Shown here in pieces: positions 1 to 7,726 of a stretch of 24,955 nt of DNA. The stretch comes from Bacteroidales bacterium UBA4070 (GTDB lineage: Bacteria > Bacteroidota > Bacteroidia > Bacteroidales > VadinHA17). The notes beneath the pieces are model-generated. The model saw only the letters and a list, made by a program, of their open reading frames with translations, was not told the DNA's origin and searched no databases. Location: the NCBI GenBank assembly GCA_002383485.1, contig DFYY01000023.1, positions 1 to 24,955 of the forward strand. The letters are read 5' to 3'. Within the stretch, counting starts at the first letter, position 1, and each line of letters starts with the position of its first letter. A program made the translations under genes and the position numbers.

Positions 1-440
1 GGAGACTTCTTGTTATACGCAAAACGACATCAGGTAAAGAAGCTGTTGACATAAAGTATTCATTTACAAATGCAAATCTGGATCAGTATGAACCGGAAGG
101 TTTGGCATACATGCAAGCTGAGAGCTATTTTATAGAGCACAGCATAAAAGAATCCAAACATATCCTTGGACTGGATCAGTACCAGACAAGAAAATGGTTG
201 GCCTGGCAGCACCAGATTGCTTTGAACTTTTTAGTTTCGTCATTCATCCTGAAGGAGAAGCTTGAGTTATTTGAGGAAATGCCCTTACTTTCAGCAAGAG
301 ATGTCAAAGAAATGGTAGTTCGTGAGTTGTATCAACAAATGACACAGGATCAGATGATGGATAGAATTAACCGGCGGCATGCCATCAGACAAGAGGATAT
401 TAACCGCCATTACAAGATGAAATCTAATCTGTCAAAGTAG
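1..440 (+). CDS. IS transposase, C-terminal part (SRSO17/IS701-like), open at the window edge
   Basis: The reading frame is open from position 3 and must begin upstream of the window; it stops with TAG at 438-440. The visible C-terminal part contains IEHSIKESKHILGLDQYQ, then RKWLAWQHQIALNFLVSSF. This resembles the end of the catalytic domain in SRSO17/IS701-type DDE transposases (an E-x-x-K helix, a GLDxY motif, a W-x-x-W-x-H motif and a hydrophobic helix). A basic tail, INRRHAIRQEDINRH, follows. The Glu of the DDE triad would be in the first motif. Only 7 bases separate its stop from the next ATG, and that next frame is a severed restriction-enzyme end, so the insertion sequence probably interrupted that gene. 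The family is recognised by pattern only; whether the element is complete cannot be seen. Confidence 0.7.
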   Translation, partial: RLLVIRKTTSGKEAVDIKYSFTNANLDQYEPEGLAYMQAESYFIEHSIKESKHILGLDQYQTRKWLAWQHQIALNFLVSSFILKEKLELFEEMPLLSARDVKEMVVRELYQQMTQDQMMDRINRRHAIRQEDINRHYKMKSNLSK

Positions 441-447
441 AATTAAT

Positions 448-684
448 ATGCCCAAAATAATCCAAAACTATAATCCCGATTGGGGAATAATAAGATTAGA
501 TGAGAATAAAAATGTAAAACTTGAATTGGTACGAGAAACTAAAGGTAATATTGATACGAACCTTCTACAATTCAGGAATGAAAAACGGAAGATCGATTGT
601 GCTAACAAACACTTCAAGGCAATTGGGATAGACTATCGAACAGTAGATGATAAGGTTCCTAATTATTGGGAACCAGCGAACTAA
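448..684 (+). pseudogene. C-terminal remnant of a type III restriction Res (helicase-endonuclease) subunit
   Basis: This 78-residue frame matches the extreme C-terminal nuclease domain of type III restriction Res subunits. It reads YNPDWGII, then LVRETKGN, then KRKIDCANKHFKAI. In that family the segment is the PD-(D/E)XK endonuclease fold. Here D11, E30 and K32 give an intact PD-X18-ExK signature. Full Res proteins are about 900-1000 residues with an N-terminal SF2 helicase, and all of that is missing. The frame is closed by a stop at 418-420, inside the transposase gene, so the IS insertion is the likely cause. The stop at 682-684 lies 8 bases before the ATG of the methyltransferase gene, which suggests both once belonged to one operon. 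The fragment could still be translated from ATG 448, but without the helicase it is unlikely to work as a restriction enzyme. Confidence 0.75.
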
Positions 685-692
685 AGGTAATT

Positions 693-1670
693 ATGGGTAA
701 GAATACTTTATATAAAACAAAGCTTGGTAAATACTTAATCGGAGATTCTGTTGAACTGATCAATAAGAAACTGATTAAATCACATATGAATAAGGTGAAC
801 TTGATTATTACCTCTCCTCCATTTCCGTTAAATCAGAAGAAACGATATGGCAATAAAAATGGAGAAGAGTATAAAGAATGGTTCATCAAGCTGGCACCTC
901 TCTTCTCTGAGCTTCTCACACCTGACGGCTCTATTGTAATTGAACTTGGAAATGCATGGGAAGCGGGGAAACCTATTCAATCAGTACTTCACTTAGAATC
1001 TTTACTTGGCTTTCTTAAACACCCAGAAGCTGATTTAAATCTTTGCCAGGAACTTATTTGTTATAATCCTTCAAGGTTACCTTCTCCTGCACAATGGGTT
1101 ACAATTGAAAGGTCAAGAACAATTGACAGCTATACACATGTTTGGTGGATGGCAAAATCAATTAATCCTAAGGCTGATAACTCAAAAGTACAAAGACCTT
1201 ATAGTAAAAGCATGCTGGCTCTCCTTAAACGGGGGAAATACAATTCTGGTAGGAGACCTTCTGATCATGTTGTGAGTAAAGAATCTTTTCTTACTGATCA
1301 CCATGGAAGTATTATGCCAAATTTCATCGAACTGGATAAGATGGAGGAGAATAAGGAATGGAGACTGCCAGAGAATGTTATTCGCCTTTCAAATACAAAC
1401 TCAAATGACTCATTTCTGAGGATATGTAGGGAAAAGAAGATTACTCCCCATCCAGCAAGGATGAATCCAGGTCTTGTAGCCTTTTTCATTGAGTTCCTGA
1501 CCAATCCCGGTGATCTTGTGTTTGATCCATTCGCCGGGACAAATACAACTGGTTATGTGAGTGAGTTAATGGGACGTAATTGGTTAAGTGTTGAAGCAGA
1601 AGAGGAGTATGGGAAACAAGCCATAATCAGGTTTGAAGCCCAAGACATTAAAGTAAATTCAAAAAAATAA
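693..1670 (+). CDS. Beta-class DNA methyltransferase (N4-cytosine or N6-adenine)
   Basis: This is a site-specific DNA methyltransferase of the N6/N4 family. The catalytic motif TSPPF lies near the N-terminus (residues 40-44) and the AdoMet-binding motif DPFAGTNTT near the C-terminus (from residue 278). That order, catalytic motif before AdoMet motif, defines the beta class. The S-P-P-F form is more common in N4-cytosine enzymes than in adenine enzymes, though this does not settle specificity. The frame is open to a TTG at 666, but ATG 693 is preferred because AAAGG lies 5 bases upstream at 683-687 and it clears the preceding stop. The product is 325 residues. Twelve bases separate its stop from herA, so the two are probably co-transcribed. 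The inferred role is marking host DNA so that the downstream HerA-NurA pair spares it. Confidence 0.9.
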   Translation: MGKNTLYKTKLGKYLIGDSVELINKKLIKSHMNKVNLIITSPPFPLNQKKRYGNKNGEEYKEWFIKLAPLFSELLTPDGSIVIELGNAWEAGKPIQSVLHLESLLGFLKHPEADLNLCQELICYNPSRLPSPAQWVTIERSRTIDSYTHVWWMAKSINPKADNSKVQRPYSKSMLALLKRGKYNSGRRPSDHVVSKESFLTDHHGSIMPNFIELDKMEENKEWRLPENVIRLSNTNSNDSFLRICREKKITPHPARMNPGLVAFFIEFLTNPGDLVFDPFAGTNTTGYVSELMGRNWLSVEAEEEYGKQAIIRFEAQDIKVNSKK

Positions 1671-1682
1671 ACCGATATTACC

Positions 1683-3698
1683 ATGTCAATCGAATCTCAA
1701 ATTAAAGAATTAGCAAGTATTGATATACTTAAGAAAGGACCAAAAGAAGAACTCTTTATTGGCAGGCCATTTAGTATGGCTTATGATAAGACAAACATTC
1801 TGATTTCAGATTTTTGGAAAAACAGAGTTGGAGGTATACCCCAAGGAGCATTCCTTTTAGCTTTTTATGATAACGAAGAAAATGTTGAGGAAGCTCTTTT
1901 GTTACGAGCACTTGGACCTACCAAACTTCCAACAGATACTGATGTAATAAGTTCAATGATTGAATATTATAAGGATGACCTTAAAACTTCCGGAGTAAGT
2001 AATCAACTTGATCAATTTACAAGATACGAATTCAGTTTTTCTGGATTGGAGTGCCGTATTCTTGGTACGTTTTATAGAACAAAAGATGCTGATGGAAAAT
2101 CCAAGATCGAATATGGGGCTGACGTGGAAAATTTCTATTCTGCCCATAACTACAAAGTATATAAAGCTACCTCAGATGTGTTAATGTATATTTCAAATCA
2201 GCGAGATTCTGAAATTCCAGCCGGTAATGAGAATGAATTTGAGTTAGGAAATGTCCGTTATAGCTCCAGCCGAAGGTTCCAGGATGCTATAAGTGAGAAC
2301 GTTCCTGTATATATTAATCCAAAAGATTTACTTGGAAAAAGGACTGCACTATTTGGGATGACCAGAACAGGAAAATCTAATACAGTTAAGAAAATAATTG
2401 AAGCGACTGTTCAAATTTCTGGGAAAGCACCATTTAAACTTGATCACAAATTTGCAAACATTCAAGAAAAACTGGAACCTTTCACCAAGGTGGGTTCTCC
2501 AAAATTTCCGGTAGGCCAAATTATCTTTGACATAAATGGAGAATATGCAAATCCAAATATGCAAGATGAAGGCACAGCTATTTACGAACTCTTTTCTGAC
2601 CAGGTTACAAGGTACAGTGTACTTGAAAAAGAAGGTTTTCAGGTAATGAAAGTGAACTTTTATGCACAAGTTGAAGCTGGCTTTGAATTGATGTGTAGTT
2701 TCTTGAATGAAATGCCAGGTGATTATATCAGAAGTTTTACTGCTGTTGATATTATTGAACCAGAAGATCCAGAAGACAGAAGTGCCAGGACGAGATGGGA
2801 GAGAAAAAAAGCGGCCTATCTATGTTGTCTTTTTGCTGCAGGTTTTGTGCCACCTGAAGGTTTTACGGTTCGTTTCCAAGGGAATGCAGAACTAAATGCA
2901 ATGGTTACTGAAAATGGCTCTATTGATCCGGCCAGAGGCATTTCTCTTCAAAATGCAGTCACTTGGTGGACAGCGATCTGGGATAACTATAATGATGACT
3001 ATTTTACCCGTTATCAAAGAGGGCACGGGCATGAATGGGCAGATGAAGATTTGAAGTCAATTCTTGCTTTTCTAACAAGAAAGAAGACTCCAGGCGGAGC
3101 AGCAAATGTAAGTGGATACAGAAAGCTTCGAGGAATTCTTAATTTACATACTAATGCCACCGATCAATCATTTGAAGTTGAAATAATCAACCAGTTGAGA
3201 TTAGGTCGCATAATCATTGTAGACTTGTCTCAGGGGGATCCAATAGTTCAGAATCTCTACTCCGAAAGGATATGTCGAAAGATTTTTAGTGATTCAATGG
3301 CGAGGTTTATTGCAAATGAATCGAATAACTTCATACAATTCTATTTCGAAGAGGCTCACAACCTCTTTCCCAAAAAAGACGACAAAGATTTAAGTCAAAT
3401 TTATAACAGAATAGCAAAAGAGGGAGCGAAACTCAATCTGGGAATGATTTATGCAACTCAAGAAGTAAGTTCAATAAGTGGCAATATTCTGAAAAATACT
3501 CAAAACTGGTTCATTGCTCACCTGAATAATGATGATGAGATAAAGGAGCTTCGTAAGTATTACGATTTCAGCGATTTTGCAGATGCATTAATACGTTTTA
3601 GTGCTAAGAACGATAAGGGGTTTGTAAGAATGAAAACATATTCTAATCCTTTTGTCGTTCCTGTACAAATCAAAAGATTCCTAGCAAAAAAAGAGTAA
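1683..3698 (+). CDS. herA: HerA-type DNA translocase ATPase (DUF87)
   Basis: HerA proteins are hexameric FtsK/HerA-superfamily motors that pump DNA, usually together with the NurA nuclease. The N-terminal 150 residues have the character of a HerA-ATP synthase barrel (for example FIGRPFSMAY, then GAFLLAFY). The Walker A motif is GMTRTGKSNT (G225, K231, S232). A strand reading GRIIIVDLSQGD and the Walker B motif YFEEAHNLFP (F555-N560) follow. A later segment, IYATQEVSSI, fits the sensor strand. At 671 residues it is longer than archaeal HerA (about 500), with extra sequence between the Walker motifs (roughly residues 245-500). The start ATG has no clear Shine-Dalgarno. nurA begins 3 bases after its stop, so the pair is very likely translationally coupled. 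The family call is firm; a defence role is inferred from the neighbours. Confidence 0.92.
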   Translation: MSIESQIKELASIDILKKGPKEELFIGRPFSMAYDKTNILISDFWKNRVGGIPQGAFLLAFYDNEENVEEALLLRALGPTKLPTDTDVISSMIEYYKDDLKTSGVSNQLDQFTRYEFSFSGLECRILGTFYRTKDADGKSKIEYGADVENFYSAHNYKVYKATSDVLMYISNQRDSEIPAGNENEFELGNVRYSSSRRFQDAISENVPVYINPKDLLGKRTALFGMTRTGKSNTVKKIIEATVQISGKAPFKLDHKFANIQEKLEPFTKVGSPKFPVGQIIFDINGEYANPNMQDEGTAIYELFSDQVTRYSVLEKEGFQVMKVNFYAQVEAGFELMCSFLNEMPGDYIRSFTAVDIIEPEDPEDRSARTRWERKKAAYLCCLFAAGFVPPEGFTVRFQGNAELNAMVTENGSIDPARGISLQNAVTWWTAIWDNYNDDYFTRYQRGHGHEWADEDLKSILAFLTRKKTPGGAANVSGYRKLRGILNLHTNATDQSFEVEIINQLRLGRIIIVDLSQGDPIVQNLYSERICRKIFSDSMARFIANESNNFIQFYFEEAHNLFPKKDDKDLSQIYNRIAKEGAKLNLGMIYATQEVSSISGNILKNTQNWFIAHLNNDDEIKELRKYYDFSDFADALIRFSAKNDKGFVRMKTYSNPFVVPVQIKRFLAKKE

Positions 3699-3701
3699 AA
3701 G

Positions 3702-5039
3702 ATGGGTTATGTAAGCAGATATGGGCGAAAACCCCAGGAACAGGCAAGCAAGTCATCACATATTCATATCATAAACGATGAAAATGTGAAGGTCTTTTTA
3801 AATAGCTGTAATCTTCCAAAATCTGAGGATCAAATTTTAATAGATACCAAGTATATTTTAGAACTTGAACCTCCCAAAGAAAATAGAATTAATATAATTA
3901 TTGCAGTTGATGGCGGGTATACGGAAGTACCAGTAAATAAGTCATTCCCATCTTCTACAATTGCATTTTTTCAGTATGGTGCTCTCCTATTAAAGATAAG
4001 TGATCTGGAGGAAATGTCTGAATCTCCATTTATTTCACCCGAAGCAATTGCAAGACTGAAAGAATTGCAGAGGCTTAAGCTTGTTTTGCCAACAAAGAAT
4101 GTATCTGTTAAAAATTCTGCATCATTGACAGAATCAGTAAGATTAACAATTTATAATTTCTTCCAACATGAGGAAGATAAAGGAGAGAAAATGATAGAAA
4201 CTCTTCACTGGTTCCTTTTTCAAAAATATGGGGCAGAAAAAACCGAGTACTATCTTGCAAATTGTCCAATTTGCAAAAATCCAAACCTCAAAATAAAACA
4301 ATCTGAAGTTAAAGAAGATTACACATTTCGCTGTCCAAAATGCTATGCTAAACTCTACTTAACTGATGCATTCAGATTTCATGAAGTTGTTGATGATGAG
4401 ATTGGGGCTGGAGGAATGCTTGGTTACCTCACAAACCTTGTTGAGCAATTCATTATCATTCACACAATAAAAGTTATTCTAAAACATAAACCGGATTTAA
4501 TAAAGCAAACCCTATTTATCAAAGATGGACCACTTGCTTTTTTTGGTCAGACAGCAAATATGCATGATCCAATGAGAGAATTGATTCGATTCTTGGTATC
4601 AAAACATGATATCAATCTGGTGGGACTTGAAAAAAGCGGTGCATTTGTGGAACATGCAGATGAGATTAGAGGGAAATTAAAACCAGGTCAAGTTCTATTA
4701 TTAAGCAATAAACATATTTATAAATATATTCTGCCTGGTGACCCTGATAACCCAGAACCTTATGCAAGTTCATCTTATTATAGCAGCAAAATGATTTTCA
4801 AATCTAAAGATGAAAAAATCTATGTAATAACTATTCCAACACTTGACAAGCGGGTTGTAATGGATCCAAAACCAAAGGACTTTCATAATATTAATCAAAT
4901 CCTTTTCAATGTTGAAAAGTTGCGATGCGATATGTATGATAATTCTCTGTTACCAATTGCCGTTGTGAATAAGCTTGTTTCACTCTCAAATCATCCTAGC
5001 GCCGTTTTACTAGAGAAGTTTGCAAAGGCATCAATATAG
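3702..5039 (+). CDS. nurA: NurA-domain nuclease with zinc-ribbon insertion
   Basis: NurA nucleases have an RNase H-like fold and digest DNA when bound to HerA. The visible motifs fit: IIAVDGGYTEV with acidic D70, LFIKDGPLAFFGQT with D275, and GLEKSGAFVEHADEI, a characteristic third motif. A later YYSSKMIFKS segment precedes the C-terminal part. Between the first two motifs is a four-cysteine ribbon, CPIC at 188-191 and CPKC at 211-214, which probably binds zinc. At 445 residues it is longer than the roughly 330-residue archaeal proteins, and the ribbon accounts for part of the difference. The gene follows herA after 3 bases and is the last gene of the operon. A nuclease role is inferred from the motifs; HerA dependence is inferred from the family and the tight coupling. 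Confidence 0.85.
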   Translation: MGYVSRYGRKPQEQASKSSHIHIINDENVKVFLNSCNLPKSEDQILIDTKYILELEPPKENRINIIIAVDGGYTEVPVNKSFPSSTIAFFQYGALLLKISDLEEMSESPFISPEAIARLKELQRLKLVLPTKNVSVKNSASLTESVRLTIYNFFQHEEDKGEKMIETLHWFLFQKYGAEKTEYYLANCPICKNPNLKIKQSEVKEDYTFRCPKCYAKLYLTDAFRFHEVVDDEIGAGGMLGYLTNLVEQFIIIHTIKVILKHKPDLIKQTLFIKDGPLAFFGQTANMHDPMRELIRFLVSKHDINLVGLEKSGAFVEHADEIRGKLKPGQVLLLSNKHIYKYILPGDPDNPEPYASSSYYSSKMIFKSKDEKIYVITIPTLDKRVVMDPKPKDFHNINQILFNVEKLRCDMYDNSLLPIAVVNKLVSLSNHPSAVLLEKFAKASI

Positions 5040-5293
5040 ACCATAGTTGGAGAAACCTTTGTCCTGCCGATTATTAGCTCAGGAAAACCGGCTCGCAAGT
5101 CCGTACCGACATTTGTTGCTTATATTTAACATGGCAAAGTCATCCTGCCTAATTTGGGGTTTGCTGAGAAAATCAGATTAAGCAATAATTCAACCTGTGA
5201 TTTCTGCTTTGATTGGTGATCCAGATGTAAAATAAGTGAGCCAAACGGGCTGTATCATATAGGAGACCTTCAACCATGGAAGTATTTTGATTA
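5040..5293. other. Gene-free AT-rich stretch between nurA and the IS21-like end
   Basis: No convincing gene, tRNA or terminator is visible in these 254 bases. All frames are broken by stops within short distances. Because an IS21-like terminus follows immediately and points inward, this stretch is probably decayed IS interior or leftover island DNA. The istA and istB genes expected in a complete IS21 element are absent. Confidence 0.5.
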
Positions 5294-5344
5294 TTCCGGA
5301 CAAACTGTACCACCTGTTCCGGAGCAAAGTATACCACTCTTACA
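5294..5344 (-). mobile_element. Probable IS21-family terminus with tandem end repeats
   Basis: Two near-identical repeats start 23 bases apart, at 5294 and 5317. Each has TTCCGGA, then CAAA, then TACCAC, with a one-base length difference between them. Read on the minus strand from 5344, the sequence starts TGTAAGAGTGG, then has CTCCGGAA and GTCCGGAAT blocks. Repeated GTGGT...CCGGAAT blocks behind a 5'-TG terminus are a known feature of IS21-family ends. The boundary at 5344 coincides with the abrupt end of the neighbouring lipoprotein gene. No istA or istB gene is present inside the window, so this is a remnant. The family assignment is by pattern and remains moderate. Confidence 0.55.
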
Positions 5345-5876
5345 GGGTTGTATTTATATATTTTCTAAGTGTATCGGCCCTCTCTTTCCTGTGAAATACC
5401 TCACCCAGCAGAGTAAGGGTCTCGTACAGTTTTTCCTTCCGCTCCCCAAAATCACCGTATTCAAGGAGCATTACCGGACGCCGCGTCAGGCGCTGGAGCC
5501 TGTCAGCCTCAGCCGGTGACATGAAGGTTGCCAGTATCAGGTCAGGAGCTGCAACTGTAAGCAGCTCTGTATCATAGTTGTTACCAGCCCCAATCACCGG
5601 GAGATCCCTGAGGTGCGGGTTTGCAAAGAGATAGAGTACATTGCGCCGCTGTTCGCTCCCTTCTATGTGGCTGACGAGGTCTGTGACCTTCATATAGCTG
5701 AGAAGCCTCATGGTACCTGACTTTAAGGCTATAACAGTTCTAACTGTATCAGGAATGGTGATGCGACGCCCGGCACTGTCGGTAATGATGCGTCCTTCAC
5801 TGGCCTGCCCGTGTGAGCCACATGACATTAACGCTGAAAGAAACAGCGGCAAAAAGCATCTGATCATCCGGTGCAT
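5340..5876 (-). pseudogene. Truncated periplasmic binding lipoprotein of a metal/cofactor ABC importer
   Basis: The product resembles class III (BtuF/FepB/TroA-like) substrate-binding proteins that feed FecCD-type ABC importers of cobalamin, siderophores, haem or nickel. The start shows a lipoprotein signal, MIRCFLPLFLSALMSC. The N-terminal lobe follows, with RIITDSAGRRITIPDTVRTVIA, an LLTVAAPDLILATF strand and a RRPVMLLEYGDF segment. Only about 178 residues remain of the usual 300-380, so the C-terminal lobe is missing. The last codons CTG TAA run into the putative IS21 end at 5344, which supplies the stop. ATG 5876 is preferred because it directly precedes the signal peptide; ATG 5954 is in frame but would overlap nikR. 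Importer permease and ATPase genes expected next are absent. Nickel is the suggested substrate only because of the adjacent nikR-like gene. Confidence 0.75.
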
Positions 5877-5937
5877 GATAGCATGTATCCGGGGTCTGCC
5901 GGCAACTCCTCCGGATCTCTCACTTATGAAAGGCATG

Positions 5938-6366
5938 TCATTTACCCGCGACATGTTCCTCCTCCGGTGTTAACCTGGTCATAGTCACCCGCGCAAAAAG
6001 TACTCCCCTGACACTGCGCAGTCTGTCAGTCAGGTTGGTCAGATCGTTGGCCCTGCCCCTGACAGCCACAAGCTCAAGGCATTGGTTATGATCAACAGGC
6101 AGGTGCAGAGTAGACATAATCAGCGAGCCATGTTCATGACGTATTGCTGCAAGCTGATCAATCACTCCCTTTCTGCGCTGATCATAGAGAATTGTCACCG
6201 AGCCTGCAACCTCATTGCTGCAGTGCCACTTCTTCTCGGCAAGACTGTTGGTTATCAGGTGCCTGATAGCCTGCGACCTGTTGGAGAAGAGATTCTCCCC
6301 GGCAAAATGATCGAGTATTTCAAGGAGTTCCTTTTCAAGGGAAACTCCAAAACGTATAACAGGCAT
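5938..6366 (-). CDS. nikR: NikR-like metal-responsive regulator with an altered ligand
   Basis: NikR proteins are nickel-sensing repressors with a ribbon-helix-helix DNA-binding domain and a ligand-binding ACT domain. The N-terminal part, IRFGVSLEKELLEILD then NRSQAIRHLI, is the ribbon-helix-helix region. The ACT domain shows HEHGSLIMSTLHLPVDHNQC. Aligned with the E. coli ligands His76, His87, His89 and Cys95, the equivalents here are H77, H88, P90 and C96. One of four ligands is therefore proline. ATG 6366 is chosen because a TATATTTG box (minus strand, 6402-6409) would start transcription near 6395, downstream of the alternative GTG at 6402. The protein has 142 residues, near the E. coli length of 133. 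The truncated binding-protein gene lies just downstream and is its likely target. Metal specificity is uncertain. Confidence 0.85.
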   Translation of the reverse strand: MPVIRFGVSLEKELLEILDHFAGENLFSNRSQAIRHLITNSLAEKKWHCSNEVAGSVTILYDQRRKGVIDQLAAIRHEHGSLIMSTLHLPVDHNQCLELVAVRGRANDLTNLTDRLRSVRGVLFARVTMTRLTPEEEHVAGK

Positions 6367-6401
6367 CGTGTTACTATTTTCTAAAAAAGTATTACCAGTC
6401 A

Positions 6402-6409
6402 CAAATATA
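6402..6409 (-). promoter_or_regulatory. Putative -7 box of the nikR-like gene
   Basis: On the minus strand these bases read TATATTTG, a full match to the Bacteroidota -7 consensus TAnnTTTG. The -33 TTTG element is not clear. Just downstream, TACT at 6372-6375 and AGTA at 6388-6391 form a small dyad with a 12-base spacer, placed where an autoregulatory operator could lie. Both are predictions from pattern only. Confidence 0.35.
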
Positions 6410-6523
6410 GGAAACTCTTCCCTCGTAGCGGGAAAAGGGTTGTTAATTAAGAATAAAAAGTGGCTGGTATTGCACCGGGGCCGGTTTCCTAATGCCCAGG
6501 CGAAGCCTTACGCGGGTTTATTC

Positions 6524-7603
6524 TCACCGTTTGACCCGTGCGTTTCCTTCAAAAACGCTCCAGACCATCTCCTCATCGGCAGGCTGGGCATAGTCTGTGA
6601 GGAATGTTGTTGCCAGGGCGCCGCTGGCCCAGCCAAACTCAACCCACCTGGCAGGCTCCCATCCCTTAAGTATACCGTAGAGCAGACCGCCGACAAAGCC
6701 GTCGCCACCACCGATGCGGTCAAGAACGTGGATCTCGCGGGGCTCAATCATGTGCCAGTTGCCGCTCTCCCACATGATGGCTCCCCAGAGATGTGCATCA
6801 ACACTCAGCACCTGCCGCAGCGTAGTGGCAAAGACCGATGCTCCCGGATATTCTTTCCTGACATTGTCAATCATCCCCTTGAAGCTTTCCATCTTGGATC
6901 CGATATCCTTCCCTCCTGCTTCAGGACCTTCGATGCCCAGGCATAGCTGGAAATCCTCCTCGTTGCCTACGAGTATGTCAGCCACCGAAGCTATCTCGCG
7001 GAAGATGCCGGAGAGCTCCTTCTCCCGGCCCTTCCAGAAAGAGGCACGGTAGTTGAGATCAAAGGATATCCGTGTGCCGTGCTTCTTCGCCTCGCGTGCA
7101 AGCTCCAGGCAGAAAGCGCTGGTCTCGTGCGACAGGGCTCCTATGAGTCCCGAGAGGTGAACAATCTGTACCCCCTCCTTCCCGAAGATACGGTCCAGAT
7201 CAAAATCCTTGACATTCAGGGTGCGTCCCACCTCACCCGCACGGTCGTTGTGTACCCTCGGGCCGCGGGAACCGTATCCCATGTCCGCAATGTTGAACTG
7301 GTGCCGGTAACCCCACGGATCGCCCTGCGCAACATCCCTGCCCTCGTATGTCATGTAACGGCTGGCGAGATTGCTTTTTATAAACTGTGCAATCGGGCTG
7401 CCCTTGACAAAAGTTGTGAGCACCTTTACCGGCAACCCGAGATAGCTGGCTATGCTTGCCACGTTTGTCTCTGCGCTGGTGGCCTGCATGAAAAAAGTAT
7501 CGCTCGCGTGAACAGGCTGGTGGTTCACCGGTGTTATCCTTACCCCCATGCTCGTAGGAACCAGCAGGGATATGGCACAATCTTTCTTTAGCTCAATTCT
7601 CAT
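6524..7603 (-). CDS. kdgK: PfkB-family sugar kinase, probably 2-keto-3-deoxygluconate kinase
   Basis: This is a ribokinase/PfkB-fold carbohydrate kinase that phosphorylates a sugar acid or sugar with ATP in the cytoplasm. The N-terminal half has the substrate-binding segment SAETNVASIASYLGL. The middle has ISFDLNYRASFWKG and ADILVGNEEDF, both typical of 2-keto-3-deoxygluconate kinases. The C-terminal signature DRIGGGDGFVGGLLYG contains the presumed catalytic base D301. The length of 359 residues is slightly above the usual 310-345. The start ATG at 7603 gives MRIELKKDCAISLLVPTS. It lies upstream of the nikR-like gene on the same strand, separated by about 157 bases, and no aldolase partner (kdgA) is adjacent. 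The kinase family is certain; the KDG substrate is inferred from sequence resemblance. Confidence 0.78.
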   Translation of the reverse strand: MRIELKKDCAISLLVPTSMGVRITPVNHQPVHASDTFFMQATSAETNVASIASYLGLPVKVLTTFVKGSPIAQFIKSNLASRYMTYEGRDVAQGDPWGYRHQFNIADMGYGSRGPRVHNDRAGEVGRTLNVKDFDLDRIFGKEGVQIVHLSGLIGALSHETSAFCLELAREAKKHGTRISFDLNYRASFWKGREKELSGIFREIASVADILVGNEEDFQLCLGIEGPEAGGKDIGSKMESFKGMIDNVRKEYPGASVFATTLRQVLSVDAHLWGAIMWESGNWHMIEPREIHVLDRIGGGDGFVGGLLYGILKGWEPARWVEFGWASGALATTFLTDYAQPADEEMVWSVFEGNARVKR

Positions 7604-7726
7604 GTTCTGTCTTATTTGTTTTGTTCCTGGTACCTGTGCTACATTGACATAACAGGTGCCGATTTGGTAAAATTATCAATTTTATCCGGTCAGAATTCAT
7701 ATATTCAACCGCAAATATGATAAGCT

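Noticed and set aside
1298..2669. Minus-strand open frames of 60-106 codons opposite the methyltransferase and herA genes as possible antitoxin or regulator genes.
   Set aside because: They are antisense to strongly supported motifs and are rich in Phe, Cys and Ile, as expected for reverse reading of AT-rich coding DNA.
5195..5243. A short peptide, ALIGDPDVK, that faintly recalls the IGDPT motif of IstB transposase helper proteins.
   Set aside because: Only a few residues match and both sides are closed by stops. This is too little to call an istB remnant.
6368..7591. Long plus-strand open frames of 192 and 170 codons opposite the sugar kinase and nikR-like genes.
   Set aside because: They have no recognisable domain and are fully antisense to genes with clear family motifs.
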